From Fusobacteriaceae bacterium (GTDB taxonomy: Bacteria > Fusobacteriota > Fusobacteriia > Fusobacteriales > Fusobacteriaceae), in NCBI GenBank assembly GCA_900764925.1, contig CAAFPW010000005.1, positions 1 to 53,148 on the forward strand: a stretch of 53,148 nt of DNA, written 5' to 3'. Positions 33,871 through 42,529 of this stretch are shown here, in pieces. The number at the start of each line of letters is the position of its first letter. Position 1 is the stretch's first letter. A program made the translations under genes and the position numbers. The notes beneath the pieces are model-generated. The model searched no databases, was not told the DNA's origin, and saw only the letters and a list, made by a program, of their open reading frames with translations.

Positions 33871-34143
33871 ATGATATTAGCAAAAGTTATAACAAATGTA
33901 TGGGCAACTAGAAAATCAGAACAATTAAATGGTTTAAAATTTATGTTGGTAGAAGAGATAGTTAAGAATACTAGTGAAGATAATGGAGCGAAACAACTAA
34001 TAGTGGCAGATATTATAGGAGCTGGAATAGGAGATAAAGTTATTGTAAGTACAGGTTCATCAGCAAGAGAGATGTTAGGAAAATCAATTCCTGTAGATGC
34101 AATAATAGTAGGAATTATTGACGCTGATTGTATTTTGGATTAA
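33871..34143 (+). CDS. eutN: BMC-P pentameric vertex protein (EutN/CcmL)
   Basis: A 90-residue EutN/CcmL-type protein that caps the shell vertices. Visible are the opening MILAKVITNVWATRKSEQLNGLK-type strand, LIVADIIGAGIGDKVIVSTGSSAREML and the terminal VDAIIVGIID. The ATG at 33871 with AAGGAGTG eight bases ahead is preferred over an in-frame upstream start that overlaps eutJ. It is the only pentamer gene in the operon. Confidence 0.95.
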   Translation: MILAKVITNVWATRKSEQLNGLKFMLVEEIVKNTSEDNGAKQLIVADIIGAGIGDKVIVSTGSSAREMLGKSIPVDAIIVGIIDADCILD

Positions 34144-34158
34144 AAATAGAGGTTGTAT

Positions 34159-34803
34159 ATGAAAAAATTAATTTGTGTAAAGGATGTAGAAAAACTTATA
34201 GAAAATAATGAAACTAAAATACTATTAACTCCAAATACAATACTAACTCCGGCAGCTAAAGATATGTTAGATATAAATAATATAGGAATTATTTTTCAAG
34301 AGCAAAAACAAGAAATATTTAATAATTTAGAATTAGATAAATTAATAGAGGTATTTAAATTATTTGCTAGAGATGAACAAACAAGAAAGCTCATAGAAAA
34401 AATTCTAATAGGAAATGAATATGAACAAATCATAAATGAAAGAACAGGAATAGTTATAACAAGACAAAAAGGTATGAAGTTTAAAAAGATTAATGGAGAA
34501 TTTTTAAATATTGAGTATCAAGAATTTTTTCAAAATGGAGAAATAGGGATAAGTAGAGTTAGAATTAAAAACTCCCAATTTTATAAAAAAATTTCTCAAA
34601 ATGAGATAGTATATGTTATTTCAGGAGAGTTGAAATTAATATTAGAAGAGATGGTATATGAAATAAAAACTGGAGATGTATTTTATGTTCCAAAAAAAGT
34701 AGAGAATTTAAAAATTTTAGTAGAAAATAATACCGAACTTTTTTATCAAGCTCAAAGTAATACTTGGAAACAAGATATTATAGAGGGAGGGATATCTAAA
34801 TGA
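34159..34803 (+). CDS. eutQ: EutQ-like cupin protein
   Basis: A 214-residue protein of the EutQ family. The N-terminal module (LICVKDVEKLIE, TILTPAAKDMLDINNIGI) is shared with the EutT-like gene upstream. A C-terminal cupin of about 110 residues follows (EIVYVISGELKLILEEMVYEIKTGDVFYVPKKVENL). Salmonella EutQ has acetate kinase activity and is needed for shell assembly; either job could apply here, so ATP formation from acetyl phosphate made by the PduL-type enzyme is possible. ATG 34159 is used; TTG 34153 sits inside the AGAGGTTG site. The stop overlaps the next shell gene (ATGA). Confidence 0.86.
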   Translation: MKKLICVKDVEKLIENNETKILLTPNTILTPAAKDMLDINNIGIIFQEQKQEIFNNLELDKLIEVFKLFARDEQTRKLIEKILIGNEYEQIINERTGIVITRQKGMKFKKINGEFLNIEYQEFFQNGEIGISRVRIKNSQFYKKISQNEIVYVISGELKLILEEMVYEIKTGDVFYVPKKVENLKILVENNTELFYQAQSNTWKQDIIEGGISK

Positions 34804-35438
34804 AAGCTTTTGGAATGCTAGAAACAAAAGGACTTATAGCAGCAGTTGAAGGAGCAGATGCTATGAGTAAAACTTCAAATATAAATATTTTGGAGAAAAT
34901 ATATATAGGTGCTGGATTAGTAACAATAACTATAACTGGAGATGTAGGAGCAGTAAAATCAGCTATTGATGCTGGAATTATGGCTATAAGAAATTTAGGA
35001 GAAGATTTTCTAATTTCAAGTAATATAATAGCAAGGCCTCATGAGGAATTAAGTAATGTATTTTTAATAGAAAAAAATATAGTATTTTCACAAGAAATAA
35101 CATCAAAGGAAAAAAATCAAGAAATTGAAGCAGAAAAAATGCCGGAGATGTTATTTAGTAAAGAGAGTGAAGAAGAAAGTTTAGTAGAAGAAATAGAAAC
35201 AGTAAATAAAGAAGAGGAAATTCAAGAAAGAATAGTTGTCTCTAATAGAGAAGATATTGAAATGATGTTGATTAATTTTGAAATTGATAAAGTAAAAGAG
35301 TTATTATCTGCAATGAAGATTTCAGAAGTAAGGAAAGTTTTTAAAAGCTATAAAGATAATGGCTTAACAAGTAAACAAATTTCAAAATTAACAAAAGAGA
35401 ACTTAATAAAAAAGATATTTGAATTTCATGGTATCTAA
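34800..35438 (+). CDS. BMC-H shell protein with acidic linker and helical C-terminal domain
   Basis: A 212-residue shell protein. Residues 1-88 are a normal BMC domain (MLETKGLIAAVEGADAM, ITGDVGAVKSAIDAGIMAI, IARPHEEL). Residues about 95-150 form a very acidic linker (EKNQEIEAEKMPEML, KESEEESLVEEIE). Residues 150-212 form a compact helical domain (DIEMMLINFEIDKVKELL, SEVRKVFKSYKDNGLTS, ISKLTKENLIKKIFEFHGI) resembling SAP/HeH-type nucleic-acid or protein-binding folds. EutK and PduK also carry an extra C-terminal domain. It may sit inside the shell and tether cargo. Four-base overlap with eutQ. Confidence 0.9.
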   Translation: MKAFGMLETKGLIAAVEGADAMSKTSNINILEKIYIGAGLVTITITGDVGAVKSAIDAGIMAIRNLGEDFLISSNIIARPHEELSNVFLIEKNIVFSQEITSKEKNQEIEAEKMPEMLFSKESEEESLVEEIETVNKEEEIQERIVVSNREDIEMMLINFEIDKVKELLSAMKISEVRKVFKSYKDNGLTSKQISKLTKENLIKKIFEFHGI

Positions 35439-35456
35439 TTTAAAGGAGGAAAATGA

Positions 35457-36947
35457 ATGTTTGATAGAGATTTAGACTCAATTCAAAAAGCTAGAGATTT
35501 AGCAAGAAAAGGAAAAGTTGCAGCAAATAAAATTTCTGAATTTACTGAAGAGCAAATTGAAAAAATAATAAAAAATATGGTGAGATTTGCAGAAGATAAT
35601 AAATTTTATTTAGCACAAATGGCAGTTGAAGAAACTGGATTCGGAAAAATAGAAGATAAGATGTTTAAAAATCATATGGCTTCTACAATGGTATATGAAG
35701 CTATAAAAGATATGAAAACAGCAGGAATAATAGAAGAAGATAAAGAGAAAAAAATTATGAAAATTGCAGAGCCAATGGGATTAATTATGGGAATTGTTCC
35801 GTCAACAAATCCAACTTCAACAGTTATTTATAAATCAATAATAGCCTTGAAAGCAAGAAATGCAATAGTTTTTTCCCCACACCCATCAGCATTGAAATGT
35901 ACTTTAAAAGCAGCTCAATTAATGTGTGAAGCAGCAGTAGCAGCAGGAGCGCCAGAAGATATAATTAGTTGTTTAGAAGTTTGTACAATAGAAGCAACAA
36001 ATGAATTAATGAAAGCTTCAGAAGTATCACTTATAATAGCTACTGGTGGACCAGGAATGGTAAAGGCAGCATATAGCTCAGGGAAACCAGCATTAGGAGT
36101 AGGAGCTGGAAATTCACCTGCTTATATTGAAAGAACAGCTAATGTAAAAAAAGCTATAAATAATATAATAGCAAGTAAGACTTTTGATAACGGTACTATC
36201 TGTGCTTCTGAACAATCAATAATATGTGAAAAGTGTAATGAGAAAGAAGTTATTAGTGAGTTAAAAAAACAAGGCGCTTACTTTATGACTGAAGAAGAAA
36301 CGAAAAAAGTTTGTTCACTATTGTTTAAACAAGGTCATACAATGAATCCAAAATTTGTAGGAAGAAGTGCAGAAGTAATAGCAAATGGTGCAGGATTTAA
36401 AGTACCGGAAGGAACAAAGATATTAGTAGGAAGACAAAATGGAGTAGGAGTTGATAATCCATTATCTTATGAAAAACTAACAACAGTTTTAGCATTTTAT
36501 GTAGTTAGTGATTGGCATGAAGCATGTGAGTTAAGTATATCTCTTCTTCAAAATGGAATAGGACATACAATGAGTATTCATACAGAAGATGAAGATATTG
36601 TTAGAAAATTTGCAAAGAAACCTGCATCAAGAATTTTAGTGAATACTGGTGGAAGTCAAGGAGGAACAGGAGCGAGTACAGGATTAATGCCAGCATTTAC
36701 TTTAGGGTGTGGAACTTGGGGAGGAAGTTCGGTTTCAGAAAATGTTACTCCAAAACACCTATTAAATATAAAGAGAGTAGCATATGGATTAGTTTCTTGT
36801 GAAGAATTAGGAAAGCCAAACTCTTCAACAAAAATATCTGAAATATTAGATAAAGAAAATATTTGTATGACAGAGAAGATCGAGAATTTAAATAAAGAAG
36901 AATTGTTTGAATTGATTGATAAAATAGTTGCATCAATGAAGAGGTAG
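35457..36947 (+). CDS. CoA-acylating acetaldehyde dehydrogenase (EutE/CutF-type)
   Basis: A 496-residue acylating aldehyde dehydrogenase that turns acetaldehyde from choline cleavage into acetyl-CoA with NAD. The catalytic cysteine is C249 in TFDNGTICASEQS. The fold shows PSTNPTSTVIYKS near 115, TGGPGMVKAAYSSGKPALGVGAGNSP near 195-220 and GGSQGGTGASTGLMPAFTLGCGTWGG near 400. A terminal helix (KEELFELIDKIVASM) joined by a flexible stretch looks like an encapsulation peptide. AAGGAGG lies before ATG 35457; ATG 35453 is out of frame with an early stop. Confidence 0.95.
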   Translation: MFDRDLDSIQKARDLARKGKVAANKISEFTEEQIEKIIKNMVRFAEDNKFYLAQMAVEETGFGKIEDKMFKNHMASTMVYEAIKDMKTAGIIEEDKEKKIMKIAEPMGLIMGIVPSTNPTSTVIYKSIIALKARNAIVFSPHPSALKCTLKAAQLMCEAAVAAGAPEDIISCLEVCTIEATNELMKASEVSLIIATGGPGMVKAAYSSGKPALGVGAGNSPAYIERTANVKKAINNIIASKTFDNGTICASEQSIICEKCNEKEVISELKKQGAYFMTEEETKKVCSLLFKQGHTMNPKFVGRSAEVIANGAGFKVPEGTKILVGRQNGVGVDNPLSYEKLTTVLAFYVVSDWHEACELSISLLQNGIGHTMSIHTEDEDIVRKFAKKPASRILVNTGGSQGGTGASTGLMPAFTLGCGTWGGSSVSENVTPKHLLNIKRVAYGLVSCEELGKPNSSTKISEILDKENICMTEKIENLNKEELFELIDKIVASMKR

Positions 36948-36950
36948 TAA

Positions 36951-37592
36951 ATGGAAGTTTCAAAATTAGAAGAAGTATTGAATGAAATCATGTTTATTTT
37001 AAATCAGAGAAAAGAAGAAGAAAAAGAGATAAAAGTTGGAATTTCTAATAGACATATTCATTTACAAAAAGAACATGTTGAAAAACTTTTTGGAAAAGAG
37101 TATATTCTTGAAAAAATGAAAGATTTATCTCAAAAAGGACAATATGCTTGTAAAGAAGTAGTAACTCTTTGTGGACCGAAAGGATGTATAGAAAAAGTTA
37201 GAGTTTTAGGTCCTGAAAGAAAAAATACACAAGTAGAATTATCAATAGGTGATTGTAGAAAACTTGGAATAGAAACTTGTGTAAGAATGTCAGGTGACTT
37301 AGTAGGGAGTGCAGGATTGACTATAGTTGGACCTAATGGAAGTATTCAATTACTTGAGGGAGCTATTGTATCTCAAAGGCATATTCACATGAATATGAAA
37401 GATGCAGAGAAATTTGGAGTTCATGATGGAGAAGAGGTAGCAATAGAAATATTAGGTGAAAGAGGAGGAATACTTCATAAAACTATAGTAAGAATAGATG
37501 AAAGTTTTAATTTAGAATGTCATTTGGATGTGGAAGAAGCAAATGCTTTAGGAATAAACTCAAAAACAAAAGTAAAAATTATAAAACAATAA
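36951..37592 (+). CDS. pduL: PduL-type phosphate acyltransferase
   Basis: A 213-residue phosphotransacylase that converts acetyl-CoA to acetyl phosphate and recycles CoA inside the shell. Zinc-binding histidine motifs are GISNRHIHL near residue 32, VSQRHIHMN near 142 and ECHLDVEEANAL near 190; GDLVGSAGLTIVGP is also typical. The first 20 residues (SKLEEVLNEIMFILNQRK) form an amphipathic helix of the encapsulation-peptide kind. The start is three bases after the aldehyde dehydrogenase stop. Confidence 0.95.
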   Translation: MEVSKLEEVLNEIMFILNQRKEEEKEIKVGISNRHIHLQKEHVEKLFGKEYILEKMKDLSQKGQYACKEVVTLCGPKGCIEKVRVLGPERKNTQVELSIGDCRKLGIETCVRMSGDLVGSAGLTIVGPNGSIQLLEGAIVSQRHIHMNMKDAEKFGVHDGEEVAIEILGERGGILHKTIVRIDESFNLECHLDVEEANALGINSKTKVKIIKQ

Positions 37593-37610
37593 ACTTAAGG
37601 AGGAAAAATT

Positions 37611-37901
37611 ATGAAATATGATGCATTAGGAATGATTGAAACTAAAGGATTAATAGGATCTATTGAGGCAGCAGATGCTATGGTAAAAGCTGCTAATGTA
37701 TACTTAATAGGAAAAGAGTACGTTGGTGGTGGATTAGTAACTGTTATGGTAAGAGGAGATGTAGGAGCTGTTAAAGCTGCTACTGATGCTGGAGCAGCAG
37801 CAGCACAACGTGTAGGAGAGTTAGTATCTGTTCATGTAATACCAAGACCACACTCTGAAGTTGAAGTAATTTTACCAGCATCAACTAGAGAAGAAAAATA
37901 A
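37611..37901 (+). CDS. BMC-H microcompartment shell protein, last gene of operon
   Basis: A 96-residue canonical hexameric shell protein, the most EutM/PduA-like of the four (DALGMIETKGLIGSIEAADAM, VTVMVRGDVGAVKAATDAGAAAA, VIPRPHSEVE). Pore loop GKEYVGGG. AAGGAGG precedes the ATG. A terminator follows about 55 bases later, ending the roughly 12.5-kb choline operon. Confidence 0.97.
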   Translation: MKYDALGMIETKGLIGSIEAADAMVKAANVYLIGKEYVGGGLVTVMVRGDVGAVKAATDAGAAAAQRVGELVSVHVIPRPHSEVEVILPASTREEK

Positions 37902-37953
37902 ATTTAAATTTTACTTAAAATATTAACCACTCTTATAATGAAAGTATAAATGA

Positions 37954-37999
37954 AAAATATCCTTTTTTCTAGCTTTAACTAGAAAAGAGGATATTTTTA
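37954..37999 (+). terminator. Rho-independent terminator of the choline operon
   Basis: An A-rich arm with ATATCCTTTTTTCTAG (37954-37972) pairs with CTAGAAAAGAGGATAT (37979-37994), with small internal mismatches, then TTTTTATT. The remainder of the gap to 38126 is very AT-rich and shows no gene. Confidence 0.85.
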
Positions 38000-38126
38000 T
38001 TATGGAATATAATTATCATTACAATAAAAATTTCTCGTTTTGATAGAAAAAAAGAAAAAAATATTAAAAATAAATTATAAAATATACATAAAAAACAAAT
38101 AATGAACAAAAAAATTTTTTTTATAT

Positions 38127-38144
38127 TTGGCATAAAACTTGCTT
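38127..38144 (+). promoter_or_regulatory. sigma-54 (-24/-12) promoter of dpaL-ygeY
   Basis: TTGGCATAAAACTTGCTT: GG at 38129-38130 and GC at 38141-38142, exactly 10 bp between, as required for RpoN. It is almost identical to the site at 44528-44545. It lies 42 bases before the GTG start of dpaL. No competing sigma-70 site is obvious. Confidence 0.88.
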
Positions 38145-38185
38145 AAATAATAGTGTAAAATAAAAGATATTAAGGAGGATATGTA

Positions 38186-39406
38186 GTGGAATTATTAAAA
38201 TGGGTACACAACACTAAAAGTAGAGATGTAAACTACCAAAAAGAAAAATTAGTAGGATTTGAAGAGAAGGAGATGAAGGAAGTTTATGATTTCCATAAGA
38301 GCCTTCCTGGATATAAAGCAACTCCATTAGTAGAGTTAGATGAATTAGCTAAATATTATGGAGTACAAAAATTATGGTTAAAAGATGAATCAAAAAGATT
38401 TGGACTTAATGCTTTCAAAGTACTTGGAGGATCATATGCAATAGGAAAATATCTTAGCCAAAAATTAGGAAAAGATATGAGCGAACTTCCATTTAATGTA
38501 CTTATCTCTGATGAAGTTAAAAAACAACTTGGAGATGTAACTTTTGTTACTGCTACAGATGGTAACCACGGAAGAGGAGTAGCTTGGGTAGCTAACAAAT
38601 TAAGACAAAAATCAGTTGTATATATGCCAAAAGGATCAGCACAAATGAGATTTGATGCTATTGCTAGAGAGGGAGCAGATGTTTCAATCACTGACTTAAA
38701 CTATGATGATGCAGTAAGACTTGCTAACAAAGGAGCACAAGATCACGGATGGATAATGGTTCAAGATACTGCTTGGGATGGATATGAAGAGATTCCTTTA
38801 TGGATCATGCAAGGATATTCAACAATTATCAATGAGATAGTTGAGCAATTAGAAGCAGCTAAAGAAGAAAAACCAACTCACGTATTCTTACAAGCTGGAG
38901 TAGGATCATTTGCTGGAGCAGTACAAGGATACCTATCTCACCTATATGGAGATGACAGACCTATAACAATAATTTGTGAACCACATGGAGCTAACTGTAT
39001 CTACAAATCAATGGAAGCTAATGATGGAAAACCTCATAATGTAACTGGAGATTTAACTACAATAATGGCAGGACTTGCTTGTGGAGAGCCTAATACAATC
39101 AGCTGGAAAATCTTAAGAGATAACTCAGATTTCTCTGTATCATGTGATGATGAGATAGCAGCAAGAGGAATGAGAGTATTATCTTCACCTCTAGGAAATG
39201 ACCAAAGAGTAATCTCTGGAGAATCTGGAGCAGTAGGACTTGGATTATTCACAGTATTATCTGAGAAAAAAGAAGAGTATGCTGAATTAATGAAAGCTTT
39301 AAAAATTGATGAAAATTCAAGAATTTTATGTATCAGTACAGAGGGAGATACTGACGTAGAAGGATACAAAAATGTAGTATGGAATGGAGCTCATCCAAAT
39401 AGATAA
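38186..39406 (+). CDS. dpaL: 2,3-diaminopropionate ammonia-lyase
   Basis: PLP enzyme of 406 residues (YgeX) that deaminates 2,3-diaminopropionate to pyruvate and two ammonia. The PLP lysine is K78 in NAFKVLGGSYA (E. coli K77). Other hallmarks are TATDGNHGRGVAW near 130, FLQAGVGSFAGAV near 234 and the C-terminal STEGDTDVEGYKNV. It starts at GTG with AAGGAGG seven bases upstream; the nearby ATG at 38181 runs into a stop. It is first under the sigma-54 promoter. In gut anaerobes the gene is part of a conserved purine/uric-acid degradation locus, where diaminopropionate is a proposed intermediate. Confidence 0.96.
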   Translation: MELLKWVHNTKSRDVNYQKEKLVGFEEKEMKEVYDFHKSLPGYKATPLVELDELAKYYGVQKLWLKDESKRFGLNAFKVLGGSYAIGKYLSQKLGKDMSELPFNVLISDEVKKQLGDVTFVTATDGNHGRGVAWVANKLRQKSVVYMPKGSAQMRFDAIAREGADVSITDLNYDDAVRLANKGAQDHGWIMVQDTAWDGYEEIPLWIMQGYSTIINEIVEQLEAAKEEKPTHVFLQAGVGSFAGAVQGYLSHLYGDDRPITIICEPHGANCIYKSMEANDGKPHNVTGDLTTIMAGLACGEPNTISWKILRDNSDFSVSCDDEIAARGMRVLSSPLGNDQRVISGESGAVGLGLFTVLSEKKEEYAELMKALKIDENSRILCISTEGDTDVEGYKNVVWNGAHPNR

Positions 39407-39463
39407 TTAAAAAATAGAATGGTATAAATAATTATTAATTTTGATAAAACTATGGAGGATAAA

Positions 39464-40648
39464 ATGTTAACTGAAGCAAGAAAACAACAATTAATAGAAA
39501 CACTTAGCAACTTAATTCAAAGAAGAAGTTACTCTGGAGAAGAGAAAGAAGTAGTAGAGTACATCGAAAAAGTAATGAAAGAAGTAGGATATGACACAGT
39601 TCATATAGACAAATATGGAAACGTAATTGGATCAATCAAAGGAAAATATGAAGGACCAAAAGTATTAATGGATGGACACATTGATACAGTTCCAGTAGAT
39701 GAAGAAAAATGGACTGAAAAACCATTTGGTGGAGAAGTTCATGATGGAAAATTATTTGGAAGAGGAACTACAGATATGAAAGGATCTGTATGTGCAATGA
39801 TGTTAGCAGGAGCTTACTTAGCACAAGACCTTAAAAAAGAATTTGCTGGAGAGATATTCATGGCTGGAGTAGTACATGAAGAGTGTTTCGAAGGAGTTGC
39901 AGCAAGAGAGATCAGTAACTATGTAAATCCAGATATCGTAATAATAGGAGAAGCTTCTCAACTTAACCTAAAAATAGGACAAAGAGGAAGAGGAGAGATA
40001 GTTGTAGAAACTTTCGGAAAACCAGCTCACTCAGCTAACCCAGAAAAAGGAATCAACGCAGTATATAAAATGATGAAAATAGTAGGAGAAATCCAAAAAT
40101 TACCTATGACTCATCACAAAGACTTAGGATATGGAATCCTAGAATTAACAGATATCAAATCATCTCCATATCCAGGAGCATCAGTAGTACCAGATTACTG
40201 TAGAGCAACATATGATAGAAGACTTTTAGTAGGAGAAACTCCAGAATCAGTAATAGCTCCATTACAAGAGTTATTAGATAAAATGATGAAAGAAGATGAC
40301 ACATTAAAAGCAAAAGTTTCTTATGCAGTAGGAAAAGAGATGTGTTGGACAGGAAATGAGATAACTGGAGAAAGATTCTTCCCAGGATGGTTATTCGAAG
40401 AGAAAGAAGAGTATATCCAAAAAGCTGTAGAAGCATTAAAAGGAATTGGACAAAATCCAGAAATAATGCACTATAACTTCTGTACAAATGGATCTCACTA
40501 TGGAGGAGAAAAAGGAATAAGAACAATAGGATATGGACCATCAAGAGAAAACATAGCTCATACAATAGATGAGTACATAGAGTTAGATCAATTATTCAAA
40601 GTAACAGAAGGATTCTATGCAATATTAAAAGCTTACTTAGCTAAATAG
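39464..40648 (+). CDS. ygeY: YgeY family M20-type metallohydrolase
   Basis: A 394-residue M20/ArgE-type zinc amidohydrolase of the YgeY (selenium-metabolism-linked) family. Metal motifs are MDGHIDTVP near residue 74, GRGTTDMKGSV near 104, HEECFEGV near 142 and GEASQLNLKIGQRGRGE near 165. NFCTNGSHYGGEKGIRTIGYGP lies near the C-terminus. It probably deacylates or decarbamoylates a diaminopropionate derivative, supplying DpaL. ATG 39464 is used because GGAGG (39454-39458) overlaps the alternative ATG 39452. A terminator-like hairpin follows. Confidence 0.93.
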   Translation: MLTEARKQQLIETLSNLIQRRSYSGEEKEVVEYIEKVMKEVGYDTVHIDKYGNVIGSIKGKYEGPKVLMDGHIDTVPVDEEKWTEKPFGGEVHDGKLFGRGTTDMKGSVCAMMLAGAYLAQDLKKEFAGEIFMAGVVHEECFEGVAAREISNYVNPDIVIIGEASQLNLKIGQRGRGEIVVETFGKPAHSANPEKGINAVYKMMKIVGEIQKLPMTHHKDLGYGILELTDIKSSPYPGASVVPDYCRATYDRRLLVGETPESVIAPLQELLDKMMKEDDTLKAKVSYAVGKEMCWTGNEITGERFFPGWLFEEKEEYIQKAVEALKGIGQNPEIMHYNFCTNGSHYGGEKGIRTIGYGPSRENIAHTIDEYIELDQLFKVTEGFYAILKAYLAK

Positions 40649-40668
40649 TAAAAATTAAAAATCCTAAG

Positions 40669-40708
40669 AGAGTATTGAAGTGAATTTTTTCACTCAATAC
40701 TCTTTAAA
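40669..40708 (+). terminator. terminator-like hairpin after ygeY
   Basis: AGAGTATTGA (40669-40678) pairs with TCAATACTCT (40694-40703) and, past one bulged A, GTGA with TCAC. The loop is T-rich; the downstream T tract is short (TTTAAAT), so termination may be partial and the deacylase gene may be read through. Confidence 0.7.
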
Positions 40709-40734
40709 TATAAAAAGTTTTAGTTGCTTTTAAG

Positions 40735-40761
40735 TAAGATACAAAAAGAAAGGGTATCTTA
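40735..40761 (+). other. small 5'-UTR hairpin before the deacylase gene
   Basis: TAAGATAC (40735-40742) and GTATCTTA (40754-40761) are perfectly complementary around an 11-nt purine loop, just upstream of the GGAGG of the next gene. It may stabilise the processed mRNA; no function is established. Confidence 0.4.
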
Positions 40762-40781
40762 AAAATAGAGGAGGAATTTTC

Positions 40782-42371
40782 ATGTCAAAAATTCTAATAA
40801 AGAATGGAACAGTTATAGATGGAAGCAGAGAAGCTAGATTTCAAGCTGACGTTTTAGTTGAAGGGGATAGAATTGTAAAAATAGGAAAGATAGAAGAGGC
40901 AGCAGATAGAGTAATAGACGCTACTGGAAAAATAGTTGCTCCTGGATTTATTGATACTCATAGTCACTCAGACTTAAAAGTATTAGTAGAGCCATTTGTT
41001 GAACCAAAACTTCGTCAAGGAATAACTACTGAAGTATTAGGACAAGATGGAATCTCTATGGCTCCACTTCCTAAAGAGTATGTAAGTTCTTGGAGAAAAA
41101 ATCTAGCTGGACTAGATGGAGATAGCGATGAATTAGGTTGGGATTGGGAAACTACAGATAACTACCTAAAATTAATAGAGGAAAGAGGATGTACTCCTAA
41201 TGAATCTTATCTTGTACCTCATGGAAATATCAGAATGGAAGCTATGGGATTAGAAGCTAGAGTAGCTACTGATGAAGAGCTTGAAAAAATGAAAGAGATA
41301 ACTAGAAGAGAGATGGAAGCTGGAGCAGCTGGACTTTCAACTGGATTAATCTATATTCCATGTGCTTACTCAGATACTAGAGAGATGATAGAGATTTGTA
41401 AAGTAGCTGCTGAGTATGATAGACCACTTGTAATTCACCAAAGAAGTGAAGCAGATACTATGATAGAATCTATGAATGAAGTAATCACAATAGCTAAAGA
41501 GAGTGGAGTAAAGATACACTTCTCTCACTTCAAAATCTGTGGAAAAAATAACTGGCACTTAATAAAAGATATAGTAGCTCTATTAGATAAATGTAAAGAA
41601 GAAGGAATAGAGATCTCTTATGACCAATATCCATATGTAGCTGGAAGTACAATGTTAGGAGTAATCATTCCACCTTGGGCACATGCAGGAGGAACTGATA
41701 AACTTGTAGAGAGATTAGGAAATCCAGCTGATAGAGAGAGAATGAAACATGATATTATAAATGGAATTCCTGGTTGGGATAACTTTATAGATTTTGCTGG
41801 ATTTGAAGGAATCTATGTAACATCTGTAAAAACAAAAGCTAATGAAGATTGTATCGGAAAAAATCTTTTAGAAATAGCTGAGTTAAAAGGAAAAGATAAA
41901 TTTGATGCTGTATTTGATCTATTAAAAGAGGAAGAGAATGCAGTAGGAATGTATGACTATTATGGAAAAGATGAACATGTAGTTACTTTCTTAACAAGAG
42001 AAGAGAGCAACGTATGTACAGATGGATTACTTGCAGGAAAACCACACCCAAGAGTATATGGATCATTCCCAAGAGTAATAGGAAAATTTGTAAGAGAGAT
42101 GAAAGCTCTTTCATTAGAAGAAGCTATCTATAAGATGACTCATAAACCTGCTAAAACTTTCAAATTAGAAGAAAGAGGATTAATCAAAGAGGGATATTTT
42201 GCAGATATAGTTATCTTTGATGAAAATACAACAATTGATAAAGGAACATTTGTTGATCCTATCCAAAGACCAGAAGGAATAAGTCATGTAATGGTAAATG
42301 GAACACTAGCTATTGATGACTATGAAGCAACTAAAAAACTTTCTGGAAAAGTAATTAGAATAAAAAAATAA
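40782..42371 (+). CDS. N-acyl-D-amino-acid deacylase (D-aminoacylase family amidohydrolase)
   Basis: Amidohydrolase-superfamily enzyme of 529 residues. Metal ligands are in APGFIDTHSHSD near residue 58 and in HQRSEAD and HFSHFKICGK near 215-250. YDQYPYVAGSTMLGVIIPPWA near 280, TDGLLAGKPHPRVYGSFPRV near 415 and the C-terminal GYFADIVIFDENT strands are typical of the D-aminoacylase/dihydroorotase-like group. It removes an acyl (or carbamoyl/formyl) group from an amino acid; the physiological substrate may be an acylated intermediate of purine or hydantoin breakdown. GGAGG precedes the ATG. No sigma-54 site is seen in front. Confidence 0.9.
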   Translation: MSKILIKNGTVIDGSREARFQADVLVEGDRIVKIGKIEEAADRVIDATGKIVAPGFIDTHSHSDLKVLVEPFVEPKLRQGITTEVLGQDGISMAPLPKEYVSSWRKNLAGLDGDSDELGWDWETTDNYLKLIEERGCTPNESYLVPHGNIRMEAMGLEARVATDEELEKMKEITRREMEAGAAGLSTGLIYIPCAYSDTREMIEICKVAAEYDRPLVIHQRSEADTMIESMNEVITIAKESGVKIHFSHFKICGKNNWHLIKDIVALLDKCKEEGIEISYDQYPYVAGSTMLGVIIPPWAHAGGTDKLVERLGNPADRERMKHDIINGIPGWDNFIDFAGFEGIYVTSVKTKANEDCIGKNLLEIAELKGKDKFDAVFDLLKEEENAVGMYDYYGKDEHVVTFLTREESNVCTDGLLAGKPHPRVYGSFPRVIGKFVREMKALSLEEAIYKMTHKPAKTFKLEERGLIKEGYFADIVIFDENTTIDKGTFVDPIQRPEGISHVMVNGTLAIDDYEATKKLSGKVIRIKK

Positions 42372-42412
42372 CTAAACTTACTCGACCTCAAACTAAAAAA
42401 TTTGTAAATAAA

Positions 42413-42453
42413 AAAAATCAAGAATAATCTTAGGGTTGTTCTTGATTTTTTTA
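42413..42453 (+). terminator. Rho-independent terminator after the deacylase gene
   Basis: AAAAATCAAGAA (42413-42424) pairs with TTCTTGATTTTT (42439-42450), with further T residues after. The A-rich left side suggests it may also work on the opposite strand. Confidence 0.88.
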
Positions 42454-42487
42454 TTCAACTTTAAATTTTTTAAAATATTATAAACTA

Positions 42488-42496
42488 TGCTATAAT
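42488..42496 (+). promoter_or_regulatory. extended -10 promoter of the sigma-54 activator gene
   Basis: TGCTATAAT (TGn plus perfect TATAAT at 42491-42496). No good -35 hexamer is visible at 17 bp, which extended -10 promoters do not need. It starts transcription about 25-30 bases before the activator start codon, downstream of the left arm of the inverted repeat. Confidence 0.6.
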
Positions 42497-42529
42497 ATAT
42501 AATATAAAAAATAGTTTGAGGTGAGAGGA

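Larger units (their letters stand above)
42381..42525. repeat. inverted repeat arms flanking terminator and regulator promoter
   Basis: ACCTCAAACTA (42385-42395) is the exact reverse complement of TAGTTTGAGGT (42512-42522). Three further pairs (CTC 42381-42383 with GAG 42523-42525) are reached across a bulged G. The right arm contains the ribosome-binding site of the sigma-54 activator gene. On a read-through transcript the two arms could pair and hide that site. As DNA they could be a pair of operators. Confidence 0.6.
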
